Origin: Streptomyces sp. NRRL WC-3742
GTDB taxonomy: Bacteria > Actinomycetota > Actinomycetes > Streptomycetales > Streptomycetaceae
Assembly (NCBI RefSeq): GCF_000720635.1
Contig: NZ_JOCF01000001.1
Span: forward strand, 218,653 to 282,652
Direction: 5' to 3'
DNA: 64,000 nucleotides
The translations under genes and the position numbers were made by a program. The notes beneath the pieces were generated by a model. It ran no database searches. It was not told the origin of the DNA and saw only the letters and a program-made list of their open reading frames with translations. Of this stretch, positions 24,999 to 33,906 are shown one piece after another. Position 1 is the stretch's first letter. Each line of letters starts with the position of its first letter.

Positions 24999-25042
24999 AC
25001 GGAAGGCCGGGCCCCCTCCTTCGCGGGGGCCCGGCCTTCCGT
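24999..25042. terminator. Perfect 18-bp bidirectional hairpin
   Basis: ACGGAAGGCCGGGCCCCC (24999-25016) pairs with 25025-25042 around TCCTTCGC. It lies between the convergent secreted protein gene and hemB and marks the edge of the surface island. Confidence 0.82.
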
Positions 25043-25055
25043 CGTACCGTGCCTG

Positions 25056-26036
25056 CTACTTGAGCATCGCGGCGGCCTCGAGGGCCCAGTAGGTGAGGAT
25101 CTGCTCGGCGCCCGCGCGGCGGATCGAGGTGAGCGTCTCCATGACCATCCGCTCGCGGTCGATCCAGCCGTTCGCGGCGGCCGCCTCGACCATCGCGTAC
25201 TCGCCGGACACCTGGTACGCGGAGACCGGCACCGGGGAGGCGTCGGCTACCTGGCGCAGGATGTCCAGGTAGGCCATGGCCGGCTTGACCATCACCATGT
25301 CCGCGCCCTCGGCGAGGTCCTGCTCCAGCTCCCGCAGCGCCTCGCGGGCGTTGGCCGGGTCCTGCTGGTAGCTCTTGCGGTCGCCCTTGAGCGAGGAGCC
25401 GACGGCCTCGCGGAAGGGGCCGTAGAACGCGGAGGCGTACTTGGCGGTGTAGGCGAGGATGCCGGTGTCCTGGTGCCCGGACTCGTCCAGCGCCTTGCGG
25501 ATGACGGCGATCTGACCGTCCATCATGCCGGAGGGGCCGACCAGGTGGACGCCCGCGTCGGCCTGCACCCGGGCCATCTCGGCGTAGCGCTCCAGGGTGG
25601 CGTCGTTGTCGACGCTGCCGTCGGCGGCCAGCACCCCGCAGTGGCCGTGGTCGGTGTACTCGTCCAGGCAGAGGTCGGACATGACCACCAGGGAGTCGCC
25701 GACCTCGGAGACCACGTCCCGGATCGCCTGCTGGAGGATGCCGTCCGGGTTGGTGCCCTCGCTGCCCGTCGCGTCCTGCACGAGCGGGACGCCGAACAGC
25801 ATCACGCCGCCCAGGCCCGCCTCGGCCGCCTCCACGACGGCCTTGCGCAGGGTGTCGCGGGTGTGCTGGACGACCCCGGGCATCGAGGTGACCGGCACGG
25901 GCTCGCTGACGCCCTCGCGGACGAACAGCGGCAGGATCAGCTCCGCCGGGTGCAGCCGGGTCTCGGCGACCAGGCGGCGCATCGCCGGGCTCCGGCGGAG
26001 CCGACGGGGGCGGACGAACGGGAATTCAGCGGACAC
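25056..26036 (-). CDS. hemB: Delta-aminolevulinic acid dehydratase (porphobilinogen synthase)
   Basis: The 326-residue enzyme joins two 5-aminolevulinates to porphobilinogen. Both active lysines are visible: [14 protein letters not shown] and [12 protein letters not shown]. The metal motif reads [15 protein letters not shown]; the middle cysteine of the classical zinc site is an aspartate. The start is GTG 26036, after GGAGAGAGAA. It is the last gene of the rex-hemACDB cluster, 63 bp after hemD. Confidence 0.94.
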   Translation of the reverse strand: MSAEFPFVRPRRLRRSPAMRRLVAETRLHPAELILPLFVREGVSEPVPVTSMPGVVQHTRDTLRKAVVEAAEAGLGGVMLFGVPLVQDATGSEGTNPDGILQQAIRDVVSEVGDSLVVMSDLCLDEYTDHGHCGVLAADGSVDNDATLERYAEMARVQADAGVHLVGPSGMMDGQIAVIRKALDESGHQDTGILAYTAKYASAFYGPFREAVGSSLKGDRKSYQQDPANAREALRELEQDLAEGADMVMVKPAMAYLDILRQVADASPVPVSAYQVSGEYAMVEAAAANGWIDRERMVMETLTSIRRAGAEQILTYWALEAAAMLK

Positions 26037-26099
26037 GGCTTCTCTCTCCGAACGGTTGCACGGCACCGGGGGCGGTGGTCACCGCCCCCGGGCGGAACA

Positions 26100-27752
26100 T
26101 CAGCGGGCGGCCTTGCGGCGCGAGCCGGGGCGGCGCTCGCTGGGCCGGTAGACCGGCTCACCGGCGGCCGACGCGGTGTCCCGGCGCTTGGCCCCGAAGT
26201 CTGCCAGCGCCTGGGCCAGCGCGGCCGCCGACGGTGCCGGGGCCATCACGTCGACCCGCAGGCCGTGCTCCTCGGCGGTCTTGGCGGTGGCCGGGCCGAT
26301 GCAGGCGATGACGGTGACGTTGTGCGGCTTGCCGGCGATGCCGACGAGGTTGCGCACCGTCGAGGAGGAGGTGAAGAGCACCGCGTCGAAGCCGCCGCCC
26401 TTGATCGCCTCGCGGGTCTCGGCCGGCGGCGGCGAGGCGCGCACCGTCCGGTAGGCCGTCACGTCGTCGACCTCCCAGCCCAGCTCGACCAGGCCGGCGA
26501 CCAGGGTCTCGGTGGCGATGTCGGCGCGCGGCAGCAGCACCCGGTCGATCGGGTCGAAGACCGGGTCGTACGGCGGCCAGTCCTCCAGCAGGCCCGCGGC
26601 GGACTGCTCGCCGGAGGGCACCAGGTCGGGCTTCACGCCGAAGTCCACCAGGGCCTGCGCGGTGGTCTCGCCGACCGCCGCGACCTTGATCCCGGCGAAG
26701 GCGCGGGCGTCCAGGCCGTACTCCTCGAACTTCTCCCGGACGGCGCGCACGGCGTTGACCGAGGTGAAGGCGATCCACTCGTAGCGGCCGGTGACCAGGC
26801 CCTTGATGGCCCGCTCCATCTGCTGCGGGGTGCGCGGCGGCTCGACCGCGATGGTCGGCACCTCCTGGGGCACCGCGCCGTACGAGCGCAGCTGCTCGGA
26901 CAGGCCGTGGGCCTGCTCCTTGGTGCGCGGCACGAGGACGTTCCAGCCGAACAGCGGCTTGGTCTCGAACCACGAGTGCGAGGCGCGGTGGGCGACCTGC
27001 TCACCCACCACGGCTATCACCGGGGTGGCGGGGTCGACGGGGGCCGAGACCGGCGAGGGCAGCACCCGGGCGGCCTTGAGGTCGGCGGCGATGCCCGCGA
27101 GGGTCGAGGTGAAGGTGCGCTGGCGGGTGGTGGTGCCCGAGAGCGTGGCGCTCAGCGCCGACTCGGCGCCGCGGCCGCCGGCGACCAGGGCGCCGGCGGT
27201 GGCGGGCAGCTGGCCCAGGGTGGTGCGGACCACCAGGGTGGTGTCGGCCGAGCCGAGGTCCACCGGGCGGCCGGCCAGCAGCGCGGAAGCCTCGACGAAG
27301 CGCACGTCGGCGCCGGACGCGCCGCGCAGCGGGACGCCCGCGTAGGCGGGGACGCCGACGGACTGGGCGACGCCCGGGACGACCTCGAAGGCGATCCCGT
27401 CGCCCGCGCAGCTGAGCATCTCCTCGGCGGCGCAGCCGTCCAGGCCCGGGTCGCCGTCGACGGTGCGCACGACGTGCTTGCCGGAGCGGACGGCCTCGCC
27501 GACCAGCTTGGCCAGGTCGAAGTCGGCGCCCTCGGCGGCCGGGTTGTGCACCTGGACGGAGGCGGGGCAGTGGCTGCGCACGGCGACGGCGGTCAGCGGG
27601 TCGGCGACCAGGACGTCGGCGGTGGCCAGCACCTCGACCGCCCGCAGGGTCAGCAGGCCCGGGTCCCCGGGGCCCGCGCCCAGGAAGGTGCACCGCCCGG
27701 TGGCGGGGTGCCCGTTCGGGAACAGGGCGTCGGTGGCGGCGGTGGGGCTCAT
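26100..27752 (-). CDS. hemD: Fused uroporphyrinogen-III methyltransferase / uroporphyrinogen-III synthase
   Basis: The 550 residues combine two enzymes. Residues about 20-255 form a SUMT-like tetrapyrrole methylase (FLGAGPGDPGLLTLRAVEVL, VVPGVAQSVGVPAYAGVPL). Residues about 270-520 form HemD (WNVLVPRTKEQAHGLSEQL, WIAFTSVNAVRAV, FTSSSTVRNLVGI). The C-terminal 25 residues are basic. Such fusions are usual in actinobacteria; the methylase part here lacks some classical SUMT sequence and may be less active. It overlaps hemC by 4 nt. Confidence 0.93.
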   Translation of the reverse strand: MSPTAATDALFPNGHPATGRCTFLGAGPGDPGLLTLRAVEVLATADVLVADPLTAVAVRSHCPASVQVHNPAAEGADFDLAKLVGEAVRSGKHVVRTVDGDPGLDGCAAEEMLSCAGDGIAFEVVPGVAQSVGVPAYAGVPLRGASGADVRFVEASALLAGRPVDLGSADTTLVVRTTLGQLPATAGALVAGGRGAESALSATLSGTTTRQRTFTSTLAGIAADLKAARVLPSPVSAPVDPATPVIAVVGEQVAHRASHSWFETKPLFGWNVLVPRTKEQAHGLSEQLRSYGAVPQEVPTIAVEPPRTPQQMERAIKGLVTGRYEWIAFTSVNAVRAVREKFEEYGLDARAFAGIKVAAVGETTAQALVDFGVKPDLVPSGEQSAAGLLEDWPPYDPVFDPIDRVLLPRADIATETLVAGLVELGWEVDDVTAYRTVRASPPPAETREAIKGGGFDAVLFTSSSTVRNLVGIAGKPHNVTVIACIGPATAKTAEEHGLRVDVMAPAPSAAALAQALADFGAKRRDTASAAGEPVYRPSERRPGSRRKAAR

Positions 27753-28804
27753 CGGGCTCGCTCCCCCATCAGGGTGGCCGCGCCCGCGGCGAGCAGCCGT
27801 TCAGCGAGCGCGTGGCCGAGGGCCCGCGCCTGCTGTTCGGCGGTCTCGTCGAGGACGATCGGACCGTTGGCGGACATCTTCAGCAGGGCGGTTCCGTCGG
27901 GGTCTCCGACCACTCCGTCCAGCCGCAGTTCGTTCTCCCCGCCCCAGGTGGCGAGTGCGGCCACCGGGGCCGAGCAGCCGGCCTCCAGGGTGGCCAGCAG
28001 GGCGCGCTCGGCGGTCACGGCGACCCGGGTGGGGGCGTGGTCCAGGGCGGCGAGCGCGGCGGTGAGCTCCGTGTCGGCGGCGCTGCACTCGATGGCGAGC
28101 GCGCCCTGCCCGGGGGCGGGGACCATCAGCTCCGGGTCGAGGTGCTGGGAGATCTCGGCGCTGCGGCCGAGCCGGTTGAGTCCGGCGGTGGCCAGCACGA
28201 CGGCGTCCAGCTCGCCGGAGGCGACGTAGCCGATGCGGGTGTCCACGTTGCCGCGGATCGCGACGGTCTCCAGCTGGGCGCCGCGGGCGGCGGCCCAGGC
28301 GTTGAGCTGGGCCATCCGGCGCGGGGAGCCGGTGCCGACGCGGGCCGGGCGGCCAGCGCCCTCCAGCTTCTCGACCAGCTCGTCCAGCGCCAGGCCCTCG
28401 GCGGCGACCAGGGCGTCGCGGACGTCCTCGCGCTCGGGGACGGCTGCCAGCGCCAGGCCCTCGGGGGCGGCGGTGGGCAGGTCCTTGAGCGAGTGCACGG
28501 CGAAGTCGATCCGGCCCTCCAGCAGCGCGTCGCGCAGCGCGGAGACGAACACGCCGGTGCCGCCGATCTGCGCCAGCGCCTCGCGGGAGGTGTCGCCGTA
28601 GGTGGTGATCTCGACCAGCTCGACGGGGCGCCCGGTGACCCTGGTCACGTCGCGGGCCACCATGCCCGACTGGGCCATGGCCAGCGCGCTGCGCCGGGTG
28701 CCGAGCCGCAGGGGGGCGGAGTCGGCCGGGGCCGGCTCCGTGATCGCTTGACCATTCATGAGGTGATCGTCCCGGTGGTACTCGTGGGATGGCTGACGGT
28801 TCAT
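27749..28804 (-). CDS. hemC: Porphobilinogen deaminase
   Basis: A 351-residue enzyme that polymerises four porphobilinogens to hydroxymethylbilane. Motifs: LRLGTRRSALAMAQSG, HSLKDLPTAAPEGL, the arginine-rich IRGNVDTR, and the dipyrromethane-cofactor cysteine in LEAGCSAPVA. ATG 28804 overlaps the hemA stop (ATGA). A second ATG at 28759 is closer to the usual family N-terminus but has no ribosome site. It is coupled to both neighbours by 4-nt overlaps. Confidence 0.93.
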   Translation of the reverse strand: MNRQPSHEYHRDDHLMNGQAITEPAPADSAPLRLGTRRSALAMAQSGMVARDVTRVTGRPVELVEITTYGDTSREALAQIGGTGVFVSALRDALLEGRIDFAVHSLKDLPTAAPEGLALAAVPEREDVRDALVAAEGLALDELVEKLEGAGRPARVGTGSPRRMAQLNAWAAARGAQLETVAIRGNVDTRIGYVASGELDAVVLATAGLNRLGRSAEISQHLDPELMVPAPGQGALAIECSAADTELTAALAALDHAPTRVAVTAERALLATLEAGCSAPVAALATWGGENELRLDGVVGDPDGTALLKMSANGPIVLDETAEQQARALGHALAERLLAAGAATLMGERAR

Positions 28805-30144
28805 CTGGTGCCCCCGGCGGAGGGCTGGGGTGCGCCGCCGACCGGGGTGCCCGAGACGGCGTGGACGGCCGCCGGGTCGAGGTCGAACAGCTCGCGCAGG
28901 GCCTCCGCGTAGGAGGCGCCGCCGGGCTCGGCGGCGAGCTGCTTGACCCGGACGGTCGGGGCGTGGAGCAGCTTGTCGACGACGCGGCGGACGGTCTGGG
29001 TGATCTCGGCGCGCGAGCGCTCGTCGAGGTCGGGCAGCCGGGAGTCCAGGCGGCCCAGCTCGGCGGCGACGACGTCGGAGGCCATCGAGCGCAGGGCGAC
29101 GACGGTCGGCGCGATCCGGGCGGCGCGCTGGGCGGCGCCGAAGGCCGTCACCTCGTCGGCGACGATCCGGGTGACCTGGTCGACGTCGCCGGCGCCGGGG
29201 GTGGCGGCGTGGGCGTGGGAGAGGCTCTCCAGGTCGACCAGCAGGGCGCCGTCCAGCTCGTGGACGGCGTGGTCGACGTCGCGCGGCATGGCGAGGTCGA
29301 GCAGGGCGAGCGGGCTCGCGCCGGCCGGCCGCAGGGCGACGGCGGCGGCCACGTCCTCGGCCCTGACCACCACGCCGGCCGCGCCGGTGCAGGAGATCAC
29401 CAGGTCGACGTCGGCGAGGGCCTCGGGGACCTTGGCGAGGTCCAGGGTGCGGGCGACGTCCGGGCCGAGGATCTCGACCAGGCGCTCCGCGCGGGCGGGG
29501 GCCCGGTTGGCGATCATCAGGTCGGTGACGCCGGAGCGGACCAGGGTGGCGGCGGCCAGCGAGCTCATCGAGCCGGCGCCGACGACCAGGGCGCGCTTGC
29601 CGGCGATCTCGCCCGCGCCGGCGGCGACCTGCTCCAGGCCGAAGGTGACCAGGGACTGGCCGGCCTTGTCGATGCCGGTCTCGCTGTGGGCGCGCTTGCC
29701 GACCCGCAGGGCCTGCTGGAACAGCTCGTTGAGGCCGCGCCCGGCGGTGTGCTCCTCCTGGGCCTTGGCCAGGGAGTCGCGCAGCTGGCCGAGGATCTGG
29801 CCCTCGCCGACGACCATCGAGTCCAGGCCGCAGGCCACCGAGAAGAGGTGGTGGACGGCGCGGTCCTCGTAGTGGACGTACAGGTGGGAGGTCAGCTCCT
29901 CCAGGTCCACCCCGCTGTGGTGGGCGAGCAGCAGCGACAGCTCGGCGACGCCGGCGTGGAACTTGTCCACGTCCGCGTACAGCTCGATCCGGTTGCAGGT
30001 GTTGAGCAGCGCGGCCTCGGCCACCGTGGCGGTGGCGGCGGCGTCGTGCAGCAGGCGGGTGGGCACCTCGCCCGTCAGCGCGGCGCGCTCCAGCACGCCG
30101 ACCGGAGCCGTGCGATGGCTCAGTCCGACGACGAGAAGACTCAT
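28801..30144 (-). CDS. hemA: Glutamyl-tRNA reductase
   Basis: The 447-residue enzyme makes glutamate-1-semialdehyde from glutamyl-tRNA. Motifs: VGLSHRTAPV, the catalytic cysteine Cys50 in LLNTCNRIELY, GEGQILGQLRDS and the NADPH-binding GAGSMSSLAAATL. The second gene of the cluster, 25 bp after rex, so heme synthesis begins under Rex control. Confidence 0.95.
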   Translation of the reverse strand: MSLLVVGLSHRTAPVGVLERAALTGEVPTRLLHDAAATATVAEAALLNTCNRIELYADVDKFHAGVAELSLLLAHHSGVDLEELTSHLYVHYEDRAVHHLFSVACGLDSMVVGEGQILGQLRDSLAKAQEEHTAGRGLNELFQQALRVGKRAHSETGIDKAGQSLVTFGLEQVAAGAGEIAGKRALVVGAGSMSSLAAATLVRSGVTDLMIANRAPARAERLVEILGPDVARTLDLAKVPEALADVDLVISCTGAAGVVVRAEDVAAAVALRPAGASPLALLDLAMPRDVDHAVHELDGALLVDLESLSHAHAATPGAGDVDQVTRIVADEVTAFGAAQRAARIAPTVVALRSMASDVVAAELGRLDSRLPDLDERSRAEITQTVRRVVDKLLHAPTVRVKQLAAEPGGASYAEALRELFDLDPAAVHAVSGTPVGGAPQPSAGGTR

Positions 30145-30169
30145 GCCCGCCCCCAGCGGCTCTCGGTGT

Positions 30170-31066
30170 TCATGCGGGCATCACCGCGGAGAGGTCCCCG
30201 TCGCCCTTGGCGCTCTTGTCCTTGACCTGCTCGGCCTGGTCGTTGGCCGCCGGGTCGGCGGCGGCGCGGCCCTTGCCACTGCCGCCGGCCGCCCGCCTCA
30301 GCTTGGCGGCGGCCGCTCGGACCGGGCCCGGAGCGCGGTCGAGGACCGACTCGGTGCGGTCGGGCTCCTCACCGGCCTTGCGCTGCTCGTGGAAGGCGAG
30401 GATCTGCAGCTCGATGGAGAGGTCCACCTTGCGCACGTCCACGCCGTCCGGGACGGTCAGCACGGTGGGGGCGAAGTTCAGGATGCTGGTGACGCCCGCC
30501 TCGACCAGTCGGTCGCAGACCTGCTGGGCGGCGCCGGGCGGGGTGGTGATCACGCCGATGGAGACGTGCTGGGACTCGACGATCGACTCCAGCTCGTCCA
30601 TGTGCCGTACCGGCAGGCCGGCCGCCGTGGAACCGACCACGTTGGGGTCGGCGTCCAGCAGGGCGGCGACGCGGAAGCCGCGGGAGGCGAAGCCGCCGTA
30701 GTTGGCGAGCGCGTGGCCGAGGTTCCCGATGCCGACGATGACGACGGGCCAGTCCTGGGTCAGGCCGAGCTCGCGGGAGATCTGGTAGACGAGGTACTCG
30801 ACGTCGTAGCCGACACCCCGGGTGCCGTAGGAGCCGAGGTAGGAGAAGTCCTTGCGCAGCTTGGCGGAGTTCACTCCGGCCGCGGCGGCCAGCTCCTCGG
30901 AGGAGACGGTCGGCACCGAGCGCTCGGAGAGCGCGGTGAGGGCCCGCAGATAGAGGGGAAGGCGCGCGACGGTCGCCTCCGGGATACCCCGGGCACGCGA
31001 GGGTCGGCGCGCGGCGCCCTGGTCGGGCGTCTGCGAACTGCTCTGTGGTGATCGGCCGATTGCCAC
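30170..31066 (-). CDS. rex: Redox-sensing transcriptional repressor Rex
   Basis: The 298-residue repressor senses NADH/NAD. It has an N-terminal winged helix (VARLPLYLRALTALSE, VNSAKLRKDFSYLGSYG) and a Rossmann domain (VGIGNLGHALANYGGF). Its domain-swap helix is followed by an unusually long Ala/Lys-rich tail (about 60 residues, KAKLRRAAGG-type) compared with the ~210-residue bacillar Rex. The start is GTG 31066, 4 nt after AGGAG. A near-perfect Rex operator lies 47 bp upstream, so rex and hemACDB are autoregulated. Confidence 0.95.
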   Translation of the reverse strand: MAIGRSPQSSSQTPDQGAARRPSRARGIPEATVARLPLYLRALTALSERSVPTVSSEELAAAAGVNSAKLRKDFSYLGSYGTRGVGYDVEYLVYQISRELGLTQDWPVVIVGIGNLGHALANYGGFASRGFRVAALLDADPNVVGSTAAGLPVRHMDELESIVESQHVSIGVITTPPGAAQQVCDRLVEAGVTSILNFAPTVLTVPDGVDVRKVDLSIELQILAFHEQRKAGEEPDRTESVLDRAPGPVRAAAAKLRRAAGGSGKGRAAADPAANDQAEQVKDKSAKGDGDLSAVMPA

Positions 31067-31112
31067 GGTGCTCCTGTGGGTGAAGCTGGGCTTTGGCAGC
31101 CAGGCTATGCGT

Positions 31113-31130
31113 TTGTGAACGTGTGCACAA
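31113..31130. promoter_or_regulatory. Rex operator (ROP)
   Basis: TTGTGAAC GTGTGCACAA is an 18-bp near-palindrome with TTGTG and CACAA ends, as in the published Streptomyces Rex operators. It lies in the rex promoter region. NADH-bound Rex would be released, allowing rex-hemACDB transcription when oxygen is limiting. Confidence 0.88.
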
Positions 31131-31167
31131 AGATGGTGTCCGATTTGTCCCCGCACAGTGATGCGCA

Positions 31168-31914
31168 TCACGCCGTCGAGCCCATAGCACCGCACCGCGT
31201 CAGGACCACCGCCGGGGCCTGCGCACCGGGCAGCCACGGGCCGTACGGCGCCTCCCTGCGCACCAGCGGGACGCCCGCGTCGGACGGGCGGGAGCGGGCC
31301 CGGCCCAGCCGGGGCCAGGGCACCACGGCGGCCTCGCGCAGCGGGCCCGCCCAGTCGTCCGGCGGGCAGGACGGGGCGCCCAGGCAGTGCCGCAGCAGCT
31401 CGGCCGTCACCCGGGCGTCGCCCAGCGCGGTGTGCGCCGGGTACCAGCCCAGGCCCGCCGCCTCCACGCAGGCCGCCAGGCCGTAGCCGGGCGCCGGGGG
31501 CAGGTGCTCGCGGGCCAGGCGCATCGTGCACAGCAGGGGGACGGGCGGCAGCGGCACCCCGATCCGGGCGAACTCGCGGTCCAGGAAGGCGTGGTCGCAG
31601 GTGACGTGGTGGCCCACCAGCACCCGGCCCGCCAGCAGCTCCAGCAGGTGCGGGGCGATCTCGCGGAAGCGCGGGGCGCCCTCGACGTCGGCCTGGCGTA
31701 TCCGGTGCACATGGGTGGGGCCGACCGGGCCCGACGGGTCCAGCAGGGTCGCGAACTCGCCCTCGGGACGCAGGCCCACGTCCAGCAGCACCACCGCGAT
31801 CTCCACCACCCGGTGGCGCCACGGGCTGCGGCCGGTCGCCTCCACGTCCACCACGGCGAAGCCCCGGGCCCCGGAGGGGGCTTCGGGCGTGCCGGGGGTC
31901 GGGCGGGGAAGCAT
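31168..31914 (-). CDS. DEDD-type 3'-5' exonuclease domain protein
   Basis: The 248-residue protein has exonuclease motif I (FAVVDVEATG), motif II (VGHHVTCDHAFLDREF) and motif III (HTALGDARVTAELLRHC). These fit the DnaQ/RNase T fold. The C-terminal 60 residues are Pro/Arg-rich without a recognised domain. ATG 31914 follows GAGGAG by 7 nt. It may be a proofreading or RNA-trimming nuclease; the substrate is not shown. It is upstream of rex on the same strand but separated by the Rex promoter. Confidence 0.87.
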   Translation of the reverse strand: MLPRPTPGTPEAPSGARGFAVVDVEATGRSPWRHRVVEIAVVLLDVGLRPEGEFATLLDPSGPVGPTHVHRIRQADVEGAPRFREIAPHLLELLAGRVLVGHHVTCDHAFLDREFARIGVPLPPVPLLCTMRLAREHLPPAPGYGLAACVEAAGLGWYPAHTALGDARVTAELLRHCLGAPSCPPDDWAGPLREAAVVPWPRLGRARSRPSDAGVPLVRREAPYGPWLPGAQAPAVVLTRCGAMGSTA

Positions 31915-32065
31915 GGTGGCACTCCTCGTGTGCTCAGCCCCCCACGGGCGCAAACGCATTCGATCGTAAGCCGACCGTGGCACCCCGAACCAAGCCGAGC
32001 CGGGGTGTATTCGACAACGATTCGGCGAACCGCCCCCGCCGGACGGCGGGGGCGGTGAAGCCCGG

Positions 32066-32341
32066 TCAGTGCGCCAGGGCGGCCCTCAGCCTCGCCTCGT
32101 CGACCCGCCAGAAGTCGTGCTGGCGCCCGTCGATCAGGGTCACCGGGATCTGCTCCCAGTAACGGCGGAACAGCTCCTCGTCCTCGGTGATGTCCTTCTC
32201 CTCGAAGGCAACCCCGAGCTCGCCCGCCACCCGCTGCAGCACCTCGCGGGCCTCGTCGCACAGATGGCAGCCGGGCTTGGCGAGGAGGGTGACGGTACGG
32301 TCCTCGGGCTTGGGGGTCCTGCGTCGCAGCAAAGGGCTCAC
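32066..32341 (-). CDS. Glutaredoxin-like thiol protein
   Basis: A 91-residue thioredoxin-fold protein with the redox motif AKPGCHLCDEAREVLQRV and the cis-proline region IPVTLIDGRQHDFWRVDE. The CxxC is CHLC, as in the DUF836/glutaredoxin-like group. GTG 32341 is used, after GGAG; the long upstream frame is a shadow of the HAD gene. It is divergent from the HAD gene, with only 37 bp between starts. Confidence 0.87.
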   Translation of the reverse strand: MSPLLRRRTPKPEDRTVTLLAKPGCHLCDEAREVLQRVAGELGVAFEEKDITEDEELFRRYWEQIPVTLIDGRQHDFWRVDEARLRAALAH

Positions 32342-32378
32342 GGGAGCATTCTCCGCCCGGCTGGCTATGCTCGATGAC

Positions 32379-33392
32379 ATGGCCGTGCTCCGAAGGCTCA
32401 CCCAGGCGAGGCGCTCCCCCACCGAGCGGAGCGCCCTGGCGGGCGAGGCCGCGGCGGAGGCCGCCGAGGCGGCGCTGCGCGCCGCGCCGCAGCCCCTGCC
32501 GGAGGACGAGCCGAAGGCCGCACCGGAGGGCGCGGCGGAGGGCCTCGAGGCGCCCGCCGCCGGGGGCCGCAAGGCGCCCAAGGCCCCCGCCGGGAACCAC
32601 ACCCCCGACCCGGACGACCCGCACGCCGCCGCCTTCTTCGACTGCGACAACACCATCCTGCGCGGCGCCGCGATCTTCTACCTCGGCGTCGGCCTCTACC
32701 GCCGCGGCTTCCTCACCCGCCGCGACATCGCCCGCTTCGCCTGGCAGCAGACGCTCTTCCGACTGCACGGCACCGAGGACCCGGACCACATCTCCGACGC
32801 CAAGCACACCGCCCTGGGCATCGTCGCCGGGAAGCCCACCGCCGACCTCGAGGCGATCTGCGAGGAGATCTTCGAGCCCGTCGTCGCCGACAAGATCTGG
32901 CCCGGCACCCGCGCCCTCGTCCAGATGCACCTGGACGCCGGGCAGCGGGTCTGGCTCGTCACCGCAGCCCCGCTGGAGGTGGCCCGGATCATCGCCCGCC
33001 GCCTCGGCATGACCGGCGCGCTCGGCACCGTCGCCGAGGCCCGCGAGGGCCTCTACACCGGCGGGCTCGTCGGAGAGATGCTGCACGGGCCCGCCAAGGC
33101 TTCCGCGGTGCGCGCCCTCGCCCGGCGCGAACACCTCGACCTCGACCGCTGCGCCGCCTACAGCGACTCGGCCAACGACATCCCGATGCTCTCCCTCGTC
33201 GGCCACCCGTACGTCGTGAACCCGGACGGCGCGCTGCGCCGCCACGCCCGGGCCCAGGGCTGGCGGGTGCGGGACTTCCGCACCGGGCGCAGGGCCGCCC
33301 GCATCGGGCTGCCGGCGGCCGCCGCGCTCGGGGTGCTCGCCGGGGCGGCGGCGGCCGCGGTGGCGCTGCACCGACGGCGCCGGCGCGGCTGA
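32379..33392 (+). CDS. HAD-superfamily IB phosphatase with C-terminal membrane anchor
   Basis: The 337-residue protein has a disordered Ala/Pro/Glu-rich head (residues 1-75). The HAD phosphatase has motif I FFDCDNTILRGAAIF, motif II WLVTAAPLEV and motif III/IV YSDSANDIPML. A single hydrophobic C-terminal segment (GLPAAAALGVLAGAAAAAVAL) is followed by RRRRRG. The family dephosphorylates small molecules or phospholipid precursors (SerB/CicA-like). TATGCT (32366-32371) ends 7 nt before the ATG and no ribosome site is seen, consistent with a leaderless mRNA. Confidence 0.85.
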   Translation: MAVLRRLTQARRSPTERSALAGEAAAEAAEAALRAAPQPLPEDEPKAAPEGAAEGLEAPAAGGRKAPKAPAGNHTPDPDDPHAAAFFDCDNTILRGAAIFYLGVGLYRRGFLTRRDIARFAWQQTLFRLHGTEDPDHISDAKHTALGIVAGKPTADLEAICEEIFEPVVADKIWPGTRALVQMHLDAGQRVWLVTAAPLEVARIIARRLGMTGALGTVAEAREGLYTGGLVGEMLHGPAKASAVRALARREHLDLDRCAAYSDSANDIPMLSLVGHPYVVNPDGALRRHARAQGWRVRDFRTGRRAARIGLPAAAALGVLAGAAAAAVALHRRRRRG

Positions 33393-33540
33393 GCCGCCGC
33401 CCGAACTCCCTTCCTCGCAGGGTTTCGCGACACTCCCCCGGCATTCCCCGACACTCCCCCGGACGGGCGACGCGGCGTCAACCAGGGCCTTTTTCCGCCC
33501 CCTCGTACGGGCGAACTCCCGCTCCCACCAGGCGTTTCGC

Positions 33541-33555
33541 ACCCCACTGTGTGAA
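33541..33555. promoter_or_regulatory. Candidate BldD half-site upstream of bldN
   Basis: ACCCCACTGTGTGAA matches seven of the nine specified positions of the BldD consensus I recall (nTnACnCWGnGTnAn). bldN is an established BldD target, so a site here is expected. Confidence 0.35.
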
Positions 33556-33655
33556 CCTGGCAGCCGGTGACCGGTTCTGATCGTTCGCCAGTCCGGGAAA
33601 GTCAGGGATTGCCGACCGCCAAGGCTGGGAAACCGCCCGTCGCAGCATCGAATTG

Positions 33656-33670
33656 GTCACCCTGGGCGCC
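33656..33670. promoter_or_regulatory. Second candidate BldD site upstream of bldN
   Basis: GTCACCCTGGGCGCC matches seven of nine specified BldD positions, with a perfect left half (TnACnCTGnG). It lies about 115 bp downstream of the first candidate. Confidence 0.35.
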
Positions 33671-33906
33671 CGTTCGGTCACGTTGAGCCGGATGAACGAT
33701 GACATCTCCGGTCAGTGTCAGCCGAATATGCACATCAAGTGGATCTCAAACGACCACTTCGGCCACACGGTGTAGCTGTCATTGCACAAAGCGTTATTCT
33801 CTCCTGGATGCGCGTCACCCCACCGCCCCGCTCGAACGGGCGGCACGGGGCGCGCTCTCCGCGCAGGCGGAGGTGATCCGTCCACAGTTCTGCCTCTGGG
33901 AGTCCC

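Larger units (their letters stand above)
33393..33906. other. Long upstream region of bldN
   Basis: A 514-bp region without a supportable gene, more AT-rich toward 33700-33800 than its surroundings. It contains a 14-bp direct repeat CGACACTCCCCCGG (33428-33441 and 33449-33462) and two BldD-like sites (listed separately). GTTATTCT (33793-33800) could be a -10 region, giving a leader of about 100 nt. A long regulatory region fits a developmentally controlled gene. Confidence 0.55.

Noticed and set aside
26100..27752. Frame-fused artefact in the hemD gene
   Set aside because: Methyltransferase-HemD fusion proteins are common in actinobacteria and both domains are intact and in frame.
24996..28229. 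Open frame of 1077 codons on the plus strand over hemB-hemD-hemC
   Set aside because: Antisense shadow of three enzymes with clear catalytic motifs and overlapping starts.
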